From: Pseudomonadota bacterium
GTDB taxonomy: Bacteria > Pseudomonadota > Gammaproteobacteria > Xanthomonadales > Rhodanobacteraceae
DNA length: 64,000 bases
NCBI GenBank assembly: GCA_018240465.1
Contig: JAFEFS010000065.1
Span: forward strand, 1-64,000
Direction: 5' to 3'
Below, piece by piece: positions 42,830 through 50,975 of the stretch. Below the pieces are notes generated by a model. The model saw only the letters and a program-made list of their open reading frames with translations. It ran no database searches and was not told the origin of the DNA. The first letter of the stretch is position 1, and each line of letters begins with the position of its first letter. A program made the position numbers and the translations under genes.

Positions 42830-44185
42830 ATGCCTTTCATTCCCCATTCCGAAGCCGACGTCGCCGCGATGCTGAAGACCATCGGCGTCGCCAGCATCGA
42901 AGACCTGTTCGACGAAATCCCCGCCGCGCTCAAGGTCGACGAACTCAAGGTGGTGCCTCCCGGCCTCAACGAAATGGAGGTCACGCGCCTGATGAAGGAG
43001 CGCGCTGCGCAGGACGGCACGCCGCTCAACTTCTGCGGCGCCGGCGCCTACGAGCATCACATCCCCGCCGCGGTCTGGGCGATCGTCTCGCGCGGTGAGT
43101 TCTACTCGGCCTACACGCCGTACCAGGCCGAGGCGAGCCAGGGCACGCTGCAATTGATCTACGAATACCAGACGATGATGACGCGTCTGACCGGCATGGA
43201 CGTATCGAACGCGTCGATGTACGACGGCGCGACCTCGCTCGCCGAGGCGGCGCTGATGGCCGAGCGCTGCGCGAAGAAGGGGCCGCGCCGAGTGCTTGTG
43301 CCGAAGTCCGTGCACCCGGCCTACCGCAAGACACTGCACACGATCCTGCCGCTGCAGAACATCGAGGTCGTCGAACTCGACATCGCCGCCGACGGTGGCA
43401 TCGATGCTGCGGCACTGGCGGGGCGGGATTTCGGTGCATTCACCGCCCTGGTCGTGCCGCAGCCGAACTTCTTCGGCGCGCTTGAGGACGTCGACGCGCT
43501 GACCGACTGGGCGCACGCCCGGGGTGCGCTTGTGATCGGCGTGGTCAATCCGCTGTCGCTCGCGGTGTTGAAGCCGCCGCGCGATTGGGGCGGTAGCGGA
43601 GCCGATATCGTCTGCGGCGACGGCCAGCCGTTCGGCGTGCCGCTGTCCTCGGGCGGGCCGTACTTCGGCATCCTCGCCTGCAAGCAGGAATTGGTGCGCC
43701 AGATGCCCGGCCGCATCGTAGGCCGCACGACCGACCTCGACGGCAAGCAAGGCTTCGCCCTCACCCTGCAGGCGCGCGAGCAGCACATCCGCCGCGCCAA
43801 GGCGACCTCGAACATCTGCACCAACCAGGGTCTGCTCGTCACCGCGGCGACGATCACGATGGCGATGCTTGGCCCGCAGGGTGTCGCGCGCGTCGCCAAT
43901 GCGAGCATGCAGAACACGCGCGCGCTGCGCGACAAGCTCGTCGCGATCCCGGGCGTGAAACAGTTGTACGCGCGGCCGTTCTTCCACGAGGTCGCGATCG
44001 AGCTGCCGCATCCCGCACATGCGATCGTCGAGAAGCTGGCGCAGGACGACGACATCGTCGCCGGCTTCGCGCTCGGCGACGAATACCCGGGCAGCGGGAA
44101 CGTCCTGCTCGTCTGCGCGACCGAGACGAAGACCGCCGCCGACCTCGACCGTTTCGCGGCTGCGCTCGCGCGCGCTTTGAGTTGA
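42830..44185 (+). CDS. gcvPA: Glycine dehydrogenase (decarboxylating) subunit 1
   Basis: 451 residues, the alpha half of the two-subunit form of the P protein, which decarboxylates glycine and loads H protein. Family blocks are [72 protein letters not shown] and [31 protein letters not shown] (given here in separate parts of the protein). The PLP-binding lysine belongs to subunit 2 (gcvPB), which is absent from the window and must be elsewhere. The ATG at 42830 lacks a normal ribosome site because of the heptamer repeat; no better start is visible. Confidence 0.94.
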   Translation: MPFIPHSEADVAAMLKTIGVASIEDLFDEIPAALKVDELKVVPPGLNEMEVTRLMKERAAQDGTPLNFCGAGAYEHHIPAAVWAIVSRGEFYSAYTPYQAEASQGTLQLIYEYQTMMTRLTGMDVSNASMYDGATSLAEAALMAERCAKKGPRRVLVPKSVHPAYRKTLHTILPLQNIEVVELDIAADGGIDAAALAGRDFGAFTALVVPQPNFFGALEDVDALTDWAHARGALVIGVVNPLSLAVLKPPRDWGGSGADIVCGDGQPFGVPLSSGGPYFGILACKQELVRQMPGRIVGRTTDLDGKQGFALTLQAREQHIRRAKATSNICTNQGLLVTAATITMAMLGPQGVARVANASMQNTRALRDKLVAIPGVKQLYARPFFHEVAIELPHPAHAIVEKLAQDDDIVAGFALGDEYPGSGNVLLVCATETKTAADLDRFAAALARALS

Positions 44186-44666
44186 CCGGTTTTCTTCGCG
44201 TGCCTGCCGGCGTGCGAAGAAACCTAGGTGCGGACGAGCGCCGTCGAAGCGATCCTTTTTGCATCAGTCGCAGCCGCCGGCACACGATCTTTTTCCTTCG
44301 CTTGCACGGCACGGTAGACGCTCCTCGTCGCTTCGGCCGGTGCATGCGGCGAAGTATACTTCGCGCAAATTCGCGCAAATCGGATCGAAAACTTCTCTTT
44401 TTGAGCGATCGGCGAAAAAAATTTTTCGTCCGTCGCCGCCCCGTTCAGACACCGTTGCCGAGTCTGTCAGGAGCGCCGTCGCCTGCGCGCCGCGATGCAT
44501 TCCGCGAAAAATCCACTTTTTTCAAAAGTAAACTATGATGAAAAGTACATTAGTGCATGGCGATACGGTCACGCTGGAGGCCGCATCAAATCTAGCTTTT
44601 TTCGATTTCCCGCGAATGAACTCTCGCGATCGGTTCGAATAGTTGATGGTTTGTCGTTGAGCAAAC

Positions 44667-44690
44667 GGACGTCCAAACGTTTATGCGTGT
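44667..44690. promoter_or_regulatory. Candidate MetJ operator: tandem 8-bp Met boxes
   Basis: GGACGTCC (44667-44674) and AAACGTTT (44675-44682) are two adjacent 8-bp palindromes, each matching 6 of 8 bases of the E. coli Met box AGACGTCT. ATGCGTGT (44683-44690) matches 5 of 8. MetJ binds such head-to-tail 8-bp boxes cooperatively. They fall between a weak TTGAGC (-35) and TTTATG (-10) pair 17 bp apart. The encoded MetJ keeps the DNA-contact Lys and Thr, supporting the same target. Confidence 0.5.
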
Positions 44691-44778
44691 TTCCACCCGC
44701 CGCGGCCGCCGTCCTGCGCGCGCGCCGTGCAGGCGCGGCGCCAAGCCGATTCCGGCGCGCCGCGATAGCACAAATCTG

Positions 44779-44807
44779 TTGACAGCTAAACACTTCGGGA
44801 ATAATTT
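44779..44807 (+). promoter_or_regulatory. Sigma-70 promoter of the metJ-H1 gene
   Basis: A consensus TTGACA (-35, 44779-44784), a 17-bp spacer and TAATTT (-10, 44802-44807) lie 24 bp before the ATG at 44831. This is the best-looking promoter in the window and predicts a very short leader. Confidence 0.8.
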
Positions 44808-44830
44808 TTGCGCCGTCGTTACACCTGCAC

Positions 44831-45196
44831 ATGGAATCCATGACGGCGGCGAAGTTTGTAAAGCCTTACATCGAACACGGCAGCAAGTCCGACGCCGTGA
44901 AGAAAGTGACGGTATCTATACCGCTTCACGTACTCAGACTTCTCTCCGATGAACGCACCCGCCGGCAGGTGAACAATCTCAGGCACGCGACGAACAGTGA
45001 TTTGCTGGTCGAAGCGTTCCTGCATGCTTTTACTGGGCAACAACTACCAACTGACGAGGAGCTAAGACGCGATATGGCTACGAAGAAAGCTGCAAAGAAG
45101 GCACCTGCCAAGAAAGCTGTGAAGAAGGTTGCGAAGGCCAAGGTTGTGAAGAAGGCCGCGAAGAAGGTTGCCAAGAAGGCCGCCAAGAAGAAGTAA
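44831..45196 (+). CDS. metJ: Methionine repressor MetJ fused to a lysine-rich histone H1-like tail
   Basis: 121 residues. Residues 8-81 are an unmistakable MetJ ribbon-helix-helix domain ([40 protein letters not shown]), including K25 and T27, which match the DNA-contacting K23 and T25 of E. coli. After residue 81 the usual MetJ C-terminus is replaced by 39 residues, 19 of them lysine, in AAKK/AVKK repeats like bacterial H1-like proteins. The junction is an internal methionine (M82, codon at 45074) followed by ATKKAAKK, exactly how stand-alone H1-like proteins begin. MetJ with S-adenosylmethionine represses met genes; the tail should add non-specific DNA binding. ATG 44840 is an alternative start. 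Confidence 0.93.
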   Translation: MESMTAAKFVKPYIEHGSKSDAVKKVTVSIPLHVLRLLSDERTRRQVNNLRHATNSDLLVEAFLHAFTGQQLPTDEELRRDMATKKAAKKAPAKKAVKKVAKAKVVKKAAKKVAKKAAKKK

Positions 45197-45570
45197 GTTT
45201 CACACGTTTCATCGTTATCAGCCGCAACACCAGCCGCAAACCTGCGGGTTTGCCCGGTTCACGGGTGCGGAGTTGGCATCCGGTTCGTACACAACAAGAA
45301 AAGCGACACCCCGTTTACCTCTTCCCGCGACTTGCCCAGCGCGGGAAGAGGCTTTAAACGAACTTCCTCTCGAGCGCCCGCTCATCCTTCCAGCCGGTTC
45401 CGCACGCACCGTCGCGTGCCACGCGATCCTGCTCATCGCATTCGCCTGTTTCGTCAAGTTGCGGTCATGTCGATATGTTGGCCGGCTGTCGAAAACATGA
45501 TGCGCGTCAATGAATCGCAATCGTGTGCCGTGGTATCCATCGCACCTCGCAAAAACAGGGGCGAAGTGGC
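45197..45570. other. Intergenic region after metJ with two hairpins
   Basis: No gene is supported in these 374 bp. It contains the two hairpins listed separately and short AT-rich patches near 45284-45317 and 45430-45500 that may hold the promoter of the TonB-type gene. An Arg-rich open frame on the minus strand has no ribosome site or family likeness. Confidence 0.6.
45236..45351 (+). terminator. Hairpins downstream of metJ-H1
   Basis: GCAAACC (45236-45242) pairs with GGTTTGC (45247-45253) around TGCG, about 40 bp after the metJ stop. CCTCTTCCCGCG (45318-45329) pairs perfectly over 12 bp with CGCGGGAAGAGG (45340-45351) and is followed by CTTTAAA. Neither has a long T run; the second is the stronger terminator candidate. 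Confidence 0.6.
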
Positions 45571-46605
45571 ATGGCAAGCGAACACAAGGGGCCCGGTTTT
45601 CGGGTCGCTCTGGCAGCGGTTGCGGCGATTGCGGCATTTTCCGCGTATTTCTTTCTCTGGCGCGACCCGGGTGCGGGACAAGTCACGTCCGGGCCCGAAG
45701 CCGGCAAACCGGCGAGTGCGGCTGCGCCGCCTGCAGTCGCCCCGGTGGTTGGGGCTGCTGTCGGCAGCGAAGCATCTCAACGCACCGATCTGACGATCGC
45801 GGATCTTCTGCGTAACGCCGGTTCCGCGGTGAACGAACGGCGCTACATTGATCCGCCCGACAACAGCGCGGTGGATTTCTACCTGCTCGTGCTCGGGCGC
45901 GACGCGAAAAACGCGGCGGCGCAGGAAGGCCTGCGCGAATTGTTTCCGCTTGCCACGGGCGAAATCGAACAGAAGATCAACGCCGGCCAGCTCGACGATA
46001 GCCACCGTGCGATCGATCTGCTCGGCAAATTCGACTCGAACAACTACACGCTGACGATCCTGCGCAACAAGCTCGATCTGAAGAAGAAGCAGATGGATCG
46101 CGAGCAGGAGAAGCGCGATCAGGAGAAGGCGCTCGCAACGAATGCCGCGAAGAACGCGACGGCTCCGGCGACGACTGCGCCCGCAACGGCGGCTGCACCG
46201 GCGGCGGCAGAGGTCAAGCCAGCGGCGGGCGAAACGACGCCCAAGCCGGCAGCGACGAGTGCGGCCGCAGTGACGAATGCAACAGCAGTGGCGAAACCGG
46301 CGCCGCCGGCCACCGCTCCATCAGGCGAGACGCGTGCCGCCGTCGCCACCAGCCAGGTTGCGCCACGCTATCCGGCGGATGCTTTCCGTTCGCGCCAGGA
46401 GGGGTGGGTCGAAGTGGCGTTCACCGTCGCCGCCGACGGCAGCGTCAAGGACGGCAACGTGGTCACGGCGAATCCGCCGCGGCTGTTCAATGCCGCGGCG
46501 TTGCGCGCGATCGCCGAGTGGAAGTTCCTGCCGCGTCTCGAAAATGGTCAACCGGCGGAACAGCAGGTGCGCACGCGAATCGAGTTCAAGCTGCCGGACC
46601 GATAA
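45571..46605 (+). CDS. TonB-like energy transducer with an internal TPR-like domain
   Basis: 344 residues. It has an N-terminal membrane anchor (about residues 12-30), an Ala/Pro linker, a helical domain (about 73-168; IADLLRNAGSAVNERRYIDPP...NAAAQEGLRELFPLATGEIEQKI), a charged segment (KKKQMDREQEKRDQEKA), a long Ala/Pro/Thr-rich periplasmic spacer, and a C-terminal TonB domain (about 258-344; VAPRYPADAFRSRQEGWVEVAFTVAADGSVKDGNVV). It should couple the proton gradient to outer-membrane receptors. The helical domain is unusual for TonB and is shared (about 41 percent identity by eye, no gaps) with the protein at 56176. The start MASEHK has AGGGG about 10 bases before it. Confidence 0.85.
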   Translation: MASEHKGPGFRVALAAVAAIAAFSAYFFLWRDPGAGQVTSGPEAGKPASAAAPPAVAPVVGAAVGSEASQRTDLTIADLLRNAGSAVNERRYIDPPDNSAVDFYLLVLGRDAKNAAAQEGLRELFPLATGEIEQKINAGQLDDSHRAIDLLGKFDSNNYTLTILRNKLDLKKKQMDREQEKRDQEKALATNAAKNATAPATTAPATAAAPAAAEVKPAAGETTPKPAATSAAAVTNATAVAKPAPPATAPSGETRAAVATSQVAPRYPADAFRSRQEGWVEVAFTVAADGSVKDGNVVTANPPRLFNAAALRAIAEWKFLPRLENGQPAEQQVRTRIEFKLPDR

Positions 46606-46646
46606 GCGCCGCCCCAGCCATGTGCGCAACGCCGTTTCCGTGCGAA

Positions 46647-46675
46647 CCGACGCGGCGTTGAGCGTTTCGCGTCGG
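46647..46675. terminator. Hairpin between convergent genes
   Basis: CCGACGCG (46647-46654) pairs perfectly with CGCGTCGG (46668-46675) around 13 bases, between the convergent TonB-type and serine-hydrolase genes. An overlapping CAACGCCG/CGGCGTTG pair offers an alternative fold. No T run is correctly placed, so termination is only probable. Confidence 0.4.
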
Positions 46676-46680
46676 AAAAA

Positions 46681-48102
46681 TCAGTGCTTGCGGCCGGCCA
46701 CGATGCGCGCTCGCTTCGGCGCGGGCACGACCGGTGCGTCGAGTCCGGCCCAGTCGACCTCGGGCAGGCCGAGGTAGCGGTCGAGCAGCATCGGCAGCAG
46801 GCCCGAAGGCAGCGCCGTCTCGCAGTTCCACAGCATCACCGCGCCGAAGCGCGTCTTCGGGAAGAACGCGATCATCGAGTGATAACCCTTGACGTAGCCG
46901 GCGTGGAAGACCAGCGTCTCGCCGGCATAGTCGAACACACGCCAGCCCAGTGCGTACTGCGAATCGCTGACACGGACGCGGCGCCATGGCGCGACCCGGC
47001 GTTCATGCGGCGTATCGACCTGCGGCGTGTGCAACGTCTCGAGTTCGGCGGCGCTGAGCACGTCGGGACGTCCGCCCATCTGCGCGATCAGCCATGCCGT
47101 CATGTCCTTGATGCTGGCGTTGATGCCGGCGGCAGGGGCGACATGGTAGTAGCCTTCGCGGTTCTCGAACGGTACCCATCCGGCGCGCGTGCGTACATGC
47201 GGCCTGGCCCAGCTCGTGCTGGATTCCAGTCCTTCGCGGCCGTAGCTCGCCGTGGCCATGCCGAGCGGGCGGAACAGGCGCTTCTCGACCTGATGGCTGA
47301 AGAAGTCGCCCGTGGTCGCGAAAATCACGTCTCCGATCAGCGAGTAGGTGACGTTCTGGTAGCCGTAGCACTCGCCTACGTCGCAGGTCATCGGTACATC
47401 CTTGAGCCGGTCGACGAGCAGTGGATACGGTTCGTTGGCTTCGATCATGCGATCGTAGGTATTGTGCGGCAGGCCGACGCGCTGGCTGAGCACTTCGCGC
47501 ACCGTCAGCTTGTTGCTTGCGTCGGCATCGATCAACTCGAACGCGGGCACGACGCTGGCGATGGTGGTGTCCCACGAGAATGCGCCGTCGTCGATCAGCA
47601 GCGCCGCCATCGCACTTGCGAACGCTTTCGACAGCGATGCAAGACGAAACACCGTGTCGGGAGTCACCTTCAGGCCGGCCTTCGCATCGGCATAGCCCAC
47701 ACCGCGCTGCAGCAGTACCTTGTCGTCCTTGACCACGGCCACGGCCAGGCCGGCGATGCGATTTCCTTCCTCGATCCTGTCGAGCAGATGGTTGAGCTCG
47801 GCAGCGGAGGCGGACGCGTCGCCGGCGCTGCGCGCGACCTTGCCCTTGACGATCGGCGTGATGTCCTCGGATTCGGATTCTTCCGGCGCGGCTTCGCCGA
47901 CCGGCGCGCGCCTGGCGACGACCTTTGCCTTCGACGCCGTCGTTGCAGCGACGGCGGGTTTCATTGCGACCGGCTTCTTCGCCAGCGTGGTACTGGCTGT
48001 TTTCTTCGGGGAGCGGGAGGACGTCGCCGTTGCGGCCGACAGCGCGACCGGGGCGAGACTCAGCGTTGCGAGGATCAGCAGCGCGTGCGGTCGAAGGGCC
48101 AT
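46681..48102 (-). CDS. Secreted serine hydrolase of the beta-lactamase/class C penicillin-binding family
   Basis: 473 residues. It has a signal peptide (about residues 1-24), a Lys/Ala/Pro-rich spacer (about 30-95) and a beta-lactamase-fold domain with nucleophile S156-L-S-K159. A second-motif candidate lies in CYGYQNVTYS, and an HxG-type third motif in LVFHAGYVKGYHS. Such proteins include D,D-peptidases, esterases and cell-wall amidases as well as AmpC; the open spacer and weak third motif argue against a classical AmpC, so no resistance role is claimed. ATG 48102 gives the signal peptide, though no clear ribosome site is seen. Confidence 0.85.
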   Translation of the reverse strand: MALRPHALLILATLSLAPVALSAATATSSRSPKKTASTTLAKKPVAMKPAVAATTASKAKVVARRAPVGEAAPEESESEDITPIVKGKVARSAGDASASAAELNHLLDRIEEGNRIAGLAVAVVKDDKVLLQRGVGYADAKAGLKVTPDTVFRLASLSKAFASAMAALLIDDGAFSWDTTIASVVPAFELIDADASNKLTVREVLSQRVGLPHNTYDRMIEANEPYPLLVDRLKDVPMTCDVGECYGYQNVTYSLIGDVIFATTGDFFSHQVEKRLFRPLGMATASYGREGLESSTSWARPHVRTRAGWVPFENREGYYHVAPAAGINASIKDMTAWLIAQMGGRPDVLSAAELETLHTPQVDTPHERRVAPWRRVRVSDSQYALGWRVFDYAGETLVFHAGYVKGYHSMIAFFPKTRFGAVMLWNCETALPSGLLPMLLDRYLGLPEVDWAGLDAPVVPAPKRARIVAGRKH

Positions 48103-48168
48103 GTCTTGTTCATCGGGTCGTGCTCCGTGCGTGGATCTTGTTGTTGCACGGTGCGATCCGAACAAAAA

Positions 48169-48193
48169 CCCCGTGCTATGCTCTCGCACGGGG
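48169..48193. promoter_or_regulatory. Inverted repeat in the lemA promoter region
   Basis: CCCCGTGC (48169-48176) and GCACGGGG (48186-48193) are perfect arms around TATGCTCTC. The loop contains a TGCTATGCT sequence like an extended -10 box, 35-50 bp before the lemA start. It could be an operator over the promoter or part of a leader hairpin. Confidence 0.35.
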
Positions 48194-48227
48194 TGCCATT
48201 CTAACGCCAATCAACGGGGAAGATGTT

Positions 48228-48815
48228 ATGTCTTTACTAATCATCTTGGCCGTAATCGTCGTCGTCGGACTGTGGCTCGTAGGCATCTACAACGGTCTGG
48301 TCACCGCGCGCAATGGGTACAAGAACGCGTTCGCGCAGATAGACGTGCAGCTGCAGCGCCGCTACGACCTGATCCCCAACCTCGTCGAGACGGCGAAGGG
48401 CTACATGAAGCATGAAGCCGACACGCTGCAGGCGGTCGTCGCCGCGCGCGGCGCGGCGATGAACGGCCTCGCCGCGGCGAAGGCGAATCCGGGCGATCCG
48501 TCGGCGATGCAGGCGCTGTCCGGCGCGGAGACGCAGCTGCAGCAGGCGCTGCTGAAGTTCAACGCGGTCGCCGAGGCCTATCCGGACCTCAAGGCCAACC
48601 AGAACATGATGCAGCTTTCCGAGGAACTGACCTCGACCGAGAACAAGGTCGCTTTCGCGCGCCAGGCCTACAACGATGGCGTGCTGTTCTACAACAACCG
48701 GCGCGAAGTGTTCCCGAACTCGATCATCTCGAACATGTTCGCCTTCACCCCCGCAACGCCCCTCGAAATCGAGTCGCAGGAGGCGCGCAAGGCGGTGAAG
48801 GTGTCGTTCACTTGA
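48228..48815 (+). CDS. lemA: LemA family membrane protein
   Basis: 195 residues with one N-terminal transmembrane helix (about 3-20) and the LemA helical core: GIYNGLVTARNGYKNAFAQI, DVQLQRRYDLIPNLVETAKG, LTSTENKVAFARQAYNDGVL and FPNSIISNMFAF. The role is not settled; LemA genes often sit next to HtpX-like proteases, as here. GGGGAAGATGTT precedes the ATG. The M48 protease gene follows 113 bp later on the same strand. Confidence 0.95.
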   Translation: MSLLIILAVIVVVGLWLVGIYNGLVTARNGYKNAFAQIDVQLQRRYDLIPNLVETAKGYMKHEADTLQAVVAARGAAMNGLAAAKANPGDPSAMQALSGAETQLQQALLKFNAVAEAYPDLKANQNMMQLSEELTSTENKVAFARQAYNDGVLFYNNRREVFPNSIISNMFAFTPATPLEIESQEARKAVKVSFT

Positions 48816-48928
48816 ACTCGTGAGCGATCGGTGGTGAAAGGGGAGCGGAAAAAGCGCCACGGCGACGCGCCGAATGTCGCTCAGATGCTCTTTGCGCTCA
48901 GCGCTCGCCGTTTCGTCGCCGACCAGTC

Positions 48929-50905
48929 ATGAACTTCTTCGCCCAGCAGGATCGCGCCCGCGCGCAGACGCGGCGCATGCTGATCCTGTTCGCAATCGCG
49001 GTGATCTGCATCGTCGCCGCGATCGATCTCGTTGTCGCGGTCGCGTTCGGCTTCATGGGCGATGGCCATCGCCACGCTTATCGCGCAGCGGCCTCGCCAC
49101 GGACCGGGGTGCTCGTCGCGACGACACTGGTCGTGCTCGCCGTGATCGGATTCTCGATGCTGTACAAGATATCGAGCCTGCGCGGCGGCGGCGGCACGGT
49201 CGCGCGCCAGCTCGGCGCGACCCTGATCGATCCGCACGATCCGGCGGTCGCCTCGAGCTTCGCCTGCAAGCGCCTGCGCAATGTGGTCGAGGAAATCGCG
49301 ATCGCCTCGGGGGTGCCGGTGCCCGAAATCTACTTGCTCGAAGACGAATCCGGAATCAATGCTTTCGCCTCCGGCTACACCGCCTCGGATGCCGCGATCA
49401 CGGTGACGAAGGGTTGCCTCGACAAACTCACGCGCGATGAGTTGCAGGGCGTGATCGCACATGAGTTCAGTCATGTGCTCAACGGCGACATGCGCCTCAA
49501 CATCCGCCTGATGGGCGTGCTGTTCGGCATCCTCGTCATCGGCATCGTCGGCAGCAAGATGCTGCAGTGGAGCGGGCGCAGCCGTGACTCGAACTGGCAA
49601 GTGTTCGTCGGCATCGGCTTGCTGGTCATCGGCTCGATCGGCCTGTTCTTCGGCCGCCTGATCAAGGCTGGCGTGTCGCGCCAGCGCGAGTATCTGGCCG
49701 ACGCTTCGGCGGTGCAGTTCACGCGCCAGTCGCAGGGCATTGCCGGGGCACTGAAGAAGATTGCCGGCCTCGCCGAAGGCTCCCGGCTCGAAACGCCGGA
49801 ACGCGAGGAAGCCGCGCACATGTTCTTCGGCGACGGTGTCGGTTATTCGGCACTGTTCGCCACGCACCCGCCGCTGCACAAGCGCATCCTCGCGATCGAT
49901 CCGCGTTTCGATCCGCAGGAGCTGGTCGCGATCGCCAAGGCCTGGAGCGCACCGGTCGAGGCGTTCGATGCCGAAGGTACCGACGTCTCGATCTCGGGTT
50001 TGGCGCCAGCGGGCGCGTCATGCGCGCGTTCAGCCGCATCGCCGGGCGCGGGGATGTTGCCGCCAGCCGATGCCGCGGTCGCGCTGACCCCGCACAAGGT
50101 CGTCAACCAGGTCGCGCATCCCGGTGCGGATGACTACCGTGCCGCGAACGCGATCCACACGACGATAGACGACGCGCTGCGTGCCCGGGCCTACTCCGCA
50201 GAACGTGCGCCGCAGGTCGTGCTCGCACTCGCGCTCGACGCGGATACCGGTCTGCGCGCGAAGCAGTTGGCCCTCATCGAGAAGTACTTCGGTGCGGATG
50301 CGCGCGCCGGCATCGAGGAGATCGCGGCCGACATCGCCAACCTGCATCCGATGCAGAGACTTCCGCTTGCCCAACTTGCGTTCCCCGCATTGCGCAAACG
50401 CGCGCGCGGCGAACTGCAAACCTTGGTGATCGTGCTCAAGCAGCTGATCCAGGCCGACGGTCGCATCCAGCTCGAGGAGTACTGCCTTGCGACGCTCGTG
50501 TCGACCCAGGTGGTCGAGGCGCTGGATCCGTCGAAGGCGACAGTGGGCGGCGGCAGCAAGCTGGCAGACTGCGCTGCCGACATCGTCGGCGTGATCGCCA
50601 CGATCGCGCGCTACGGCAACGACGACGCGGTCGAGGCTGCACGCGCGTTTCAGTTCGGCATGCATGAAGTATTGCCCGACGCGAAGGCCGCCTATGCGCC
50701 CCCAGACGATTTCGTGCGCGCGCTCGACCAGGCATTGCCGAAACTGGACCGGCTCGTTCCTGCCGGCAAGGAGCTGCTCGTGCGCGGACTCACGCGCGCG
50801 GTCGGCGCCGACGGCATGGTTTCGGTCAGCGAAGCCGAGCTGCTGCGCACGATCTGCGCGGCGCTGCATTGTCCGCTGCCGCCGCTGCTCGAGCAGGCAG
50901 CGTAG
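48929..50905 (+). CDS. HtpX-like M48 membrane metalloprotease with TerB-like C-terminal region
   Basis: 658 residues, over twice the length of HtpX. It has two N-terminal helices (about residues 17-43 and 60-82), the M48 zinc motif HEFSH (178-182) with third ligand region EYLADASAVQF, and further hydrophobic segments (about 192-215, 225-250). After about residue 330 comes a 320-residue helical extension with two acidic-loop segments (LIQADGRIQLEEYCLATL and VGADGMVSVSEAELLRTICA) that look like tellurite-resistance TerB repeats. It probably degrades misfolded inner-membrane proteins; the extension may sense or recruit substrate. LemA is its usual partner. Confidence 0.9.
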   Translation: MNFFAQQDRARAQTRRMLILFAIAVICIVAAIDLVVAVAFGFMGDGHRHAYRAAASPRTGVLVATTLVVLAVIGFSMLYKISSLRGGGGTVARQLGATLIDPHDPAVASSFACKRLRNVVEEIAIASGVPVPEIYLLEDESGINAFASGYTASDAAITVTKGCLDKLTRDELQGVIAHEFSHVLNGDMRLNIRLMGVLFGILVIGIVGSKMLQWSGRSRDSNWQVFVGIGLLVIGSIGLFFGRLIKAGVSRQREYLADASAVQFTRQSQGIAGALKKIAGLAEGSRLETPEREEAAHMFFGDGVGYSALFATHPPLHKRILAIDPRFDPQELVAIAKAWSAPVEAFDAEGTDVSISGLAPAGASCARSAASPGAGMLPPADAAVALTPHKVVNQVAHPGADDYRAANAIHTTIDDALRARAYSAERAPQVVLALALDADTGLRAKQLALIEKYFGADARAGIEEIAADIANLHPMQRLPLAQLAFPALRKRARGELQTLVIVLKQLIQADGRIQLEEYCLATLVSTQVVEALDPSKATVGGGSKLADCAADIVGVIATIARYGNDDAVEAARAFQFGMHEVLPDAKAAYAPPDDFVRALDQALPKLDRLVPAGKELLVRGLTRAVGADGMVSVSEAELLRTICAALHCPLPPLLEQAA

Positions 50906-50975
50906 CGCGCGAATTGCCACATGCCGTTGCCGCACGCTCCCGTTCATTCCGGCTTCGCCGGGACGAATGGATGCG
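50906..50975. repeat. REP-like hairpin in convergent spacer
   Basis: The 70-bp spacer between the M48 gene and the hybrid kinase gene holds CATTCCGGC, TTC and GCCGGGACGAATG (50945-50969), an imperfect hairpin with a perfect CCGGC/GCCGG core. It can end both convergent transcripts or be a degenerate REP. Confidence 0.45.

Larger units (their letters stand above)
44186..44830. other. Non-coding stretch upstream of metJ, base composition shifted to AT
   Basis: No convincing gene is seen in these 645 bp; short open frames are Arg/Ser-rich shadows. It holds a perfect palindrome GAAGTATACTTC (44351-44362), a 10-bp tandem duplication TCGCGCAAAT (44361-44380), a CGAAAAA...TTTTTCG inverted repeat near 44413-44428, poly-T and poly-A tracts, candidate Met boxes (44667-44690) and the metJ promoter (44779-44807). 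A regulatory RNA is possible but not shown. Confidence 0.6.

Noticed and set aside
44182..44538. 118-codon open frame after gcvPA
   Set aside because: It is Arg/Ser-rich with no ribosome site and overlaps the gcvPA stop; it looks like non-coding DNA.
46681..48102. Antibiotic-resistance beta-lactamase
   Set aside because: The SxxK motif fits a broad serine-hydrolase family, but the remaining motifs are not those of AmpC, so resistance cannot be claimed.
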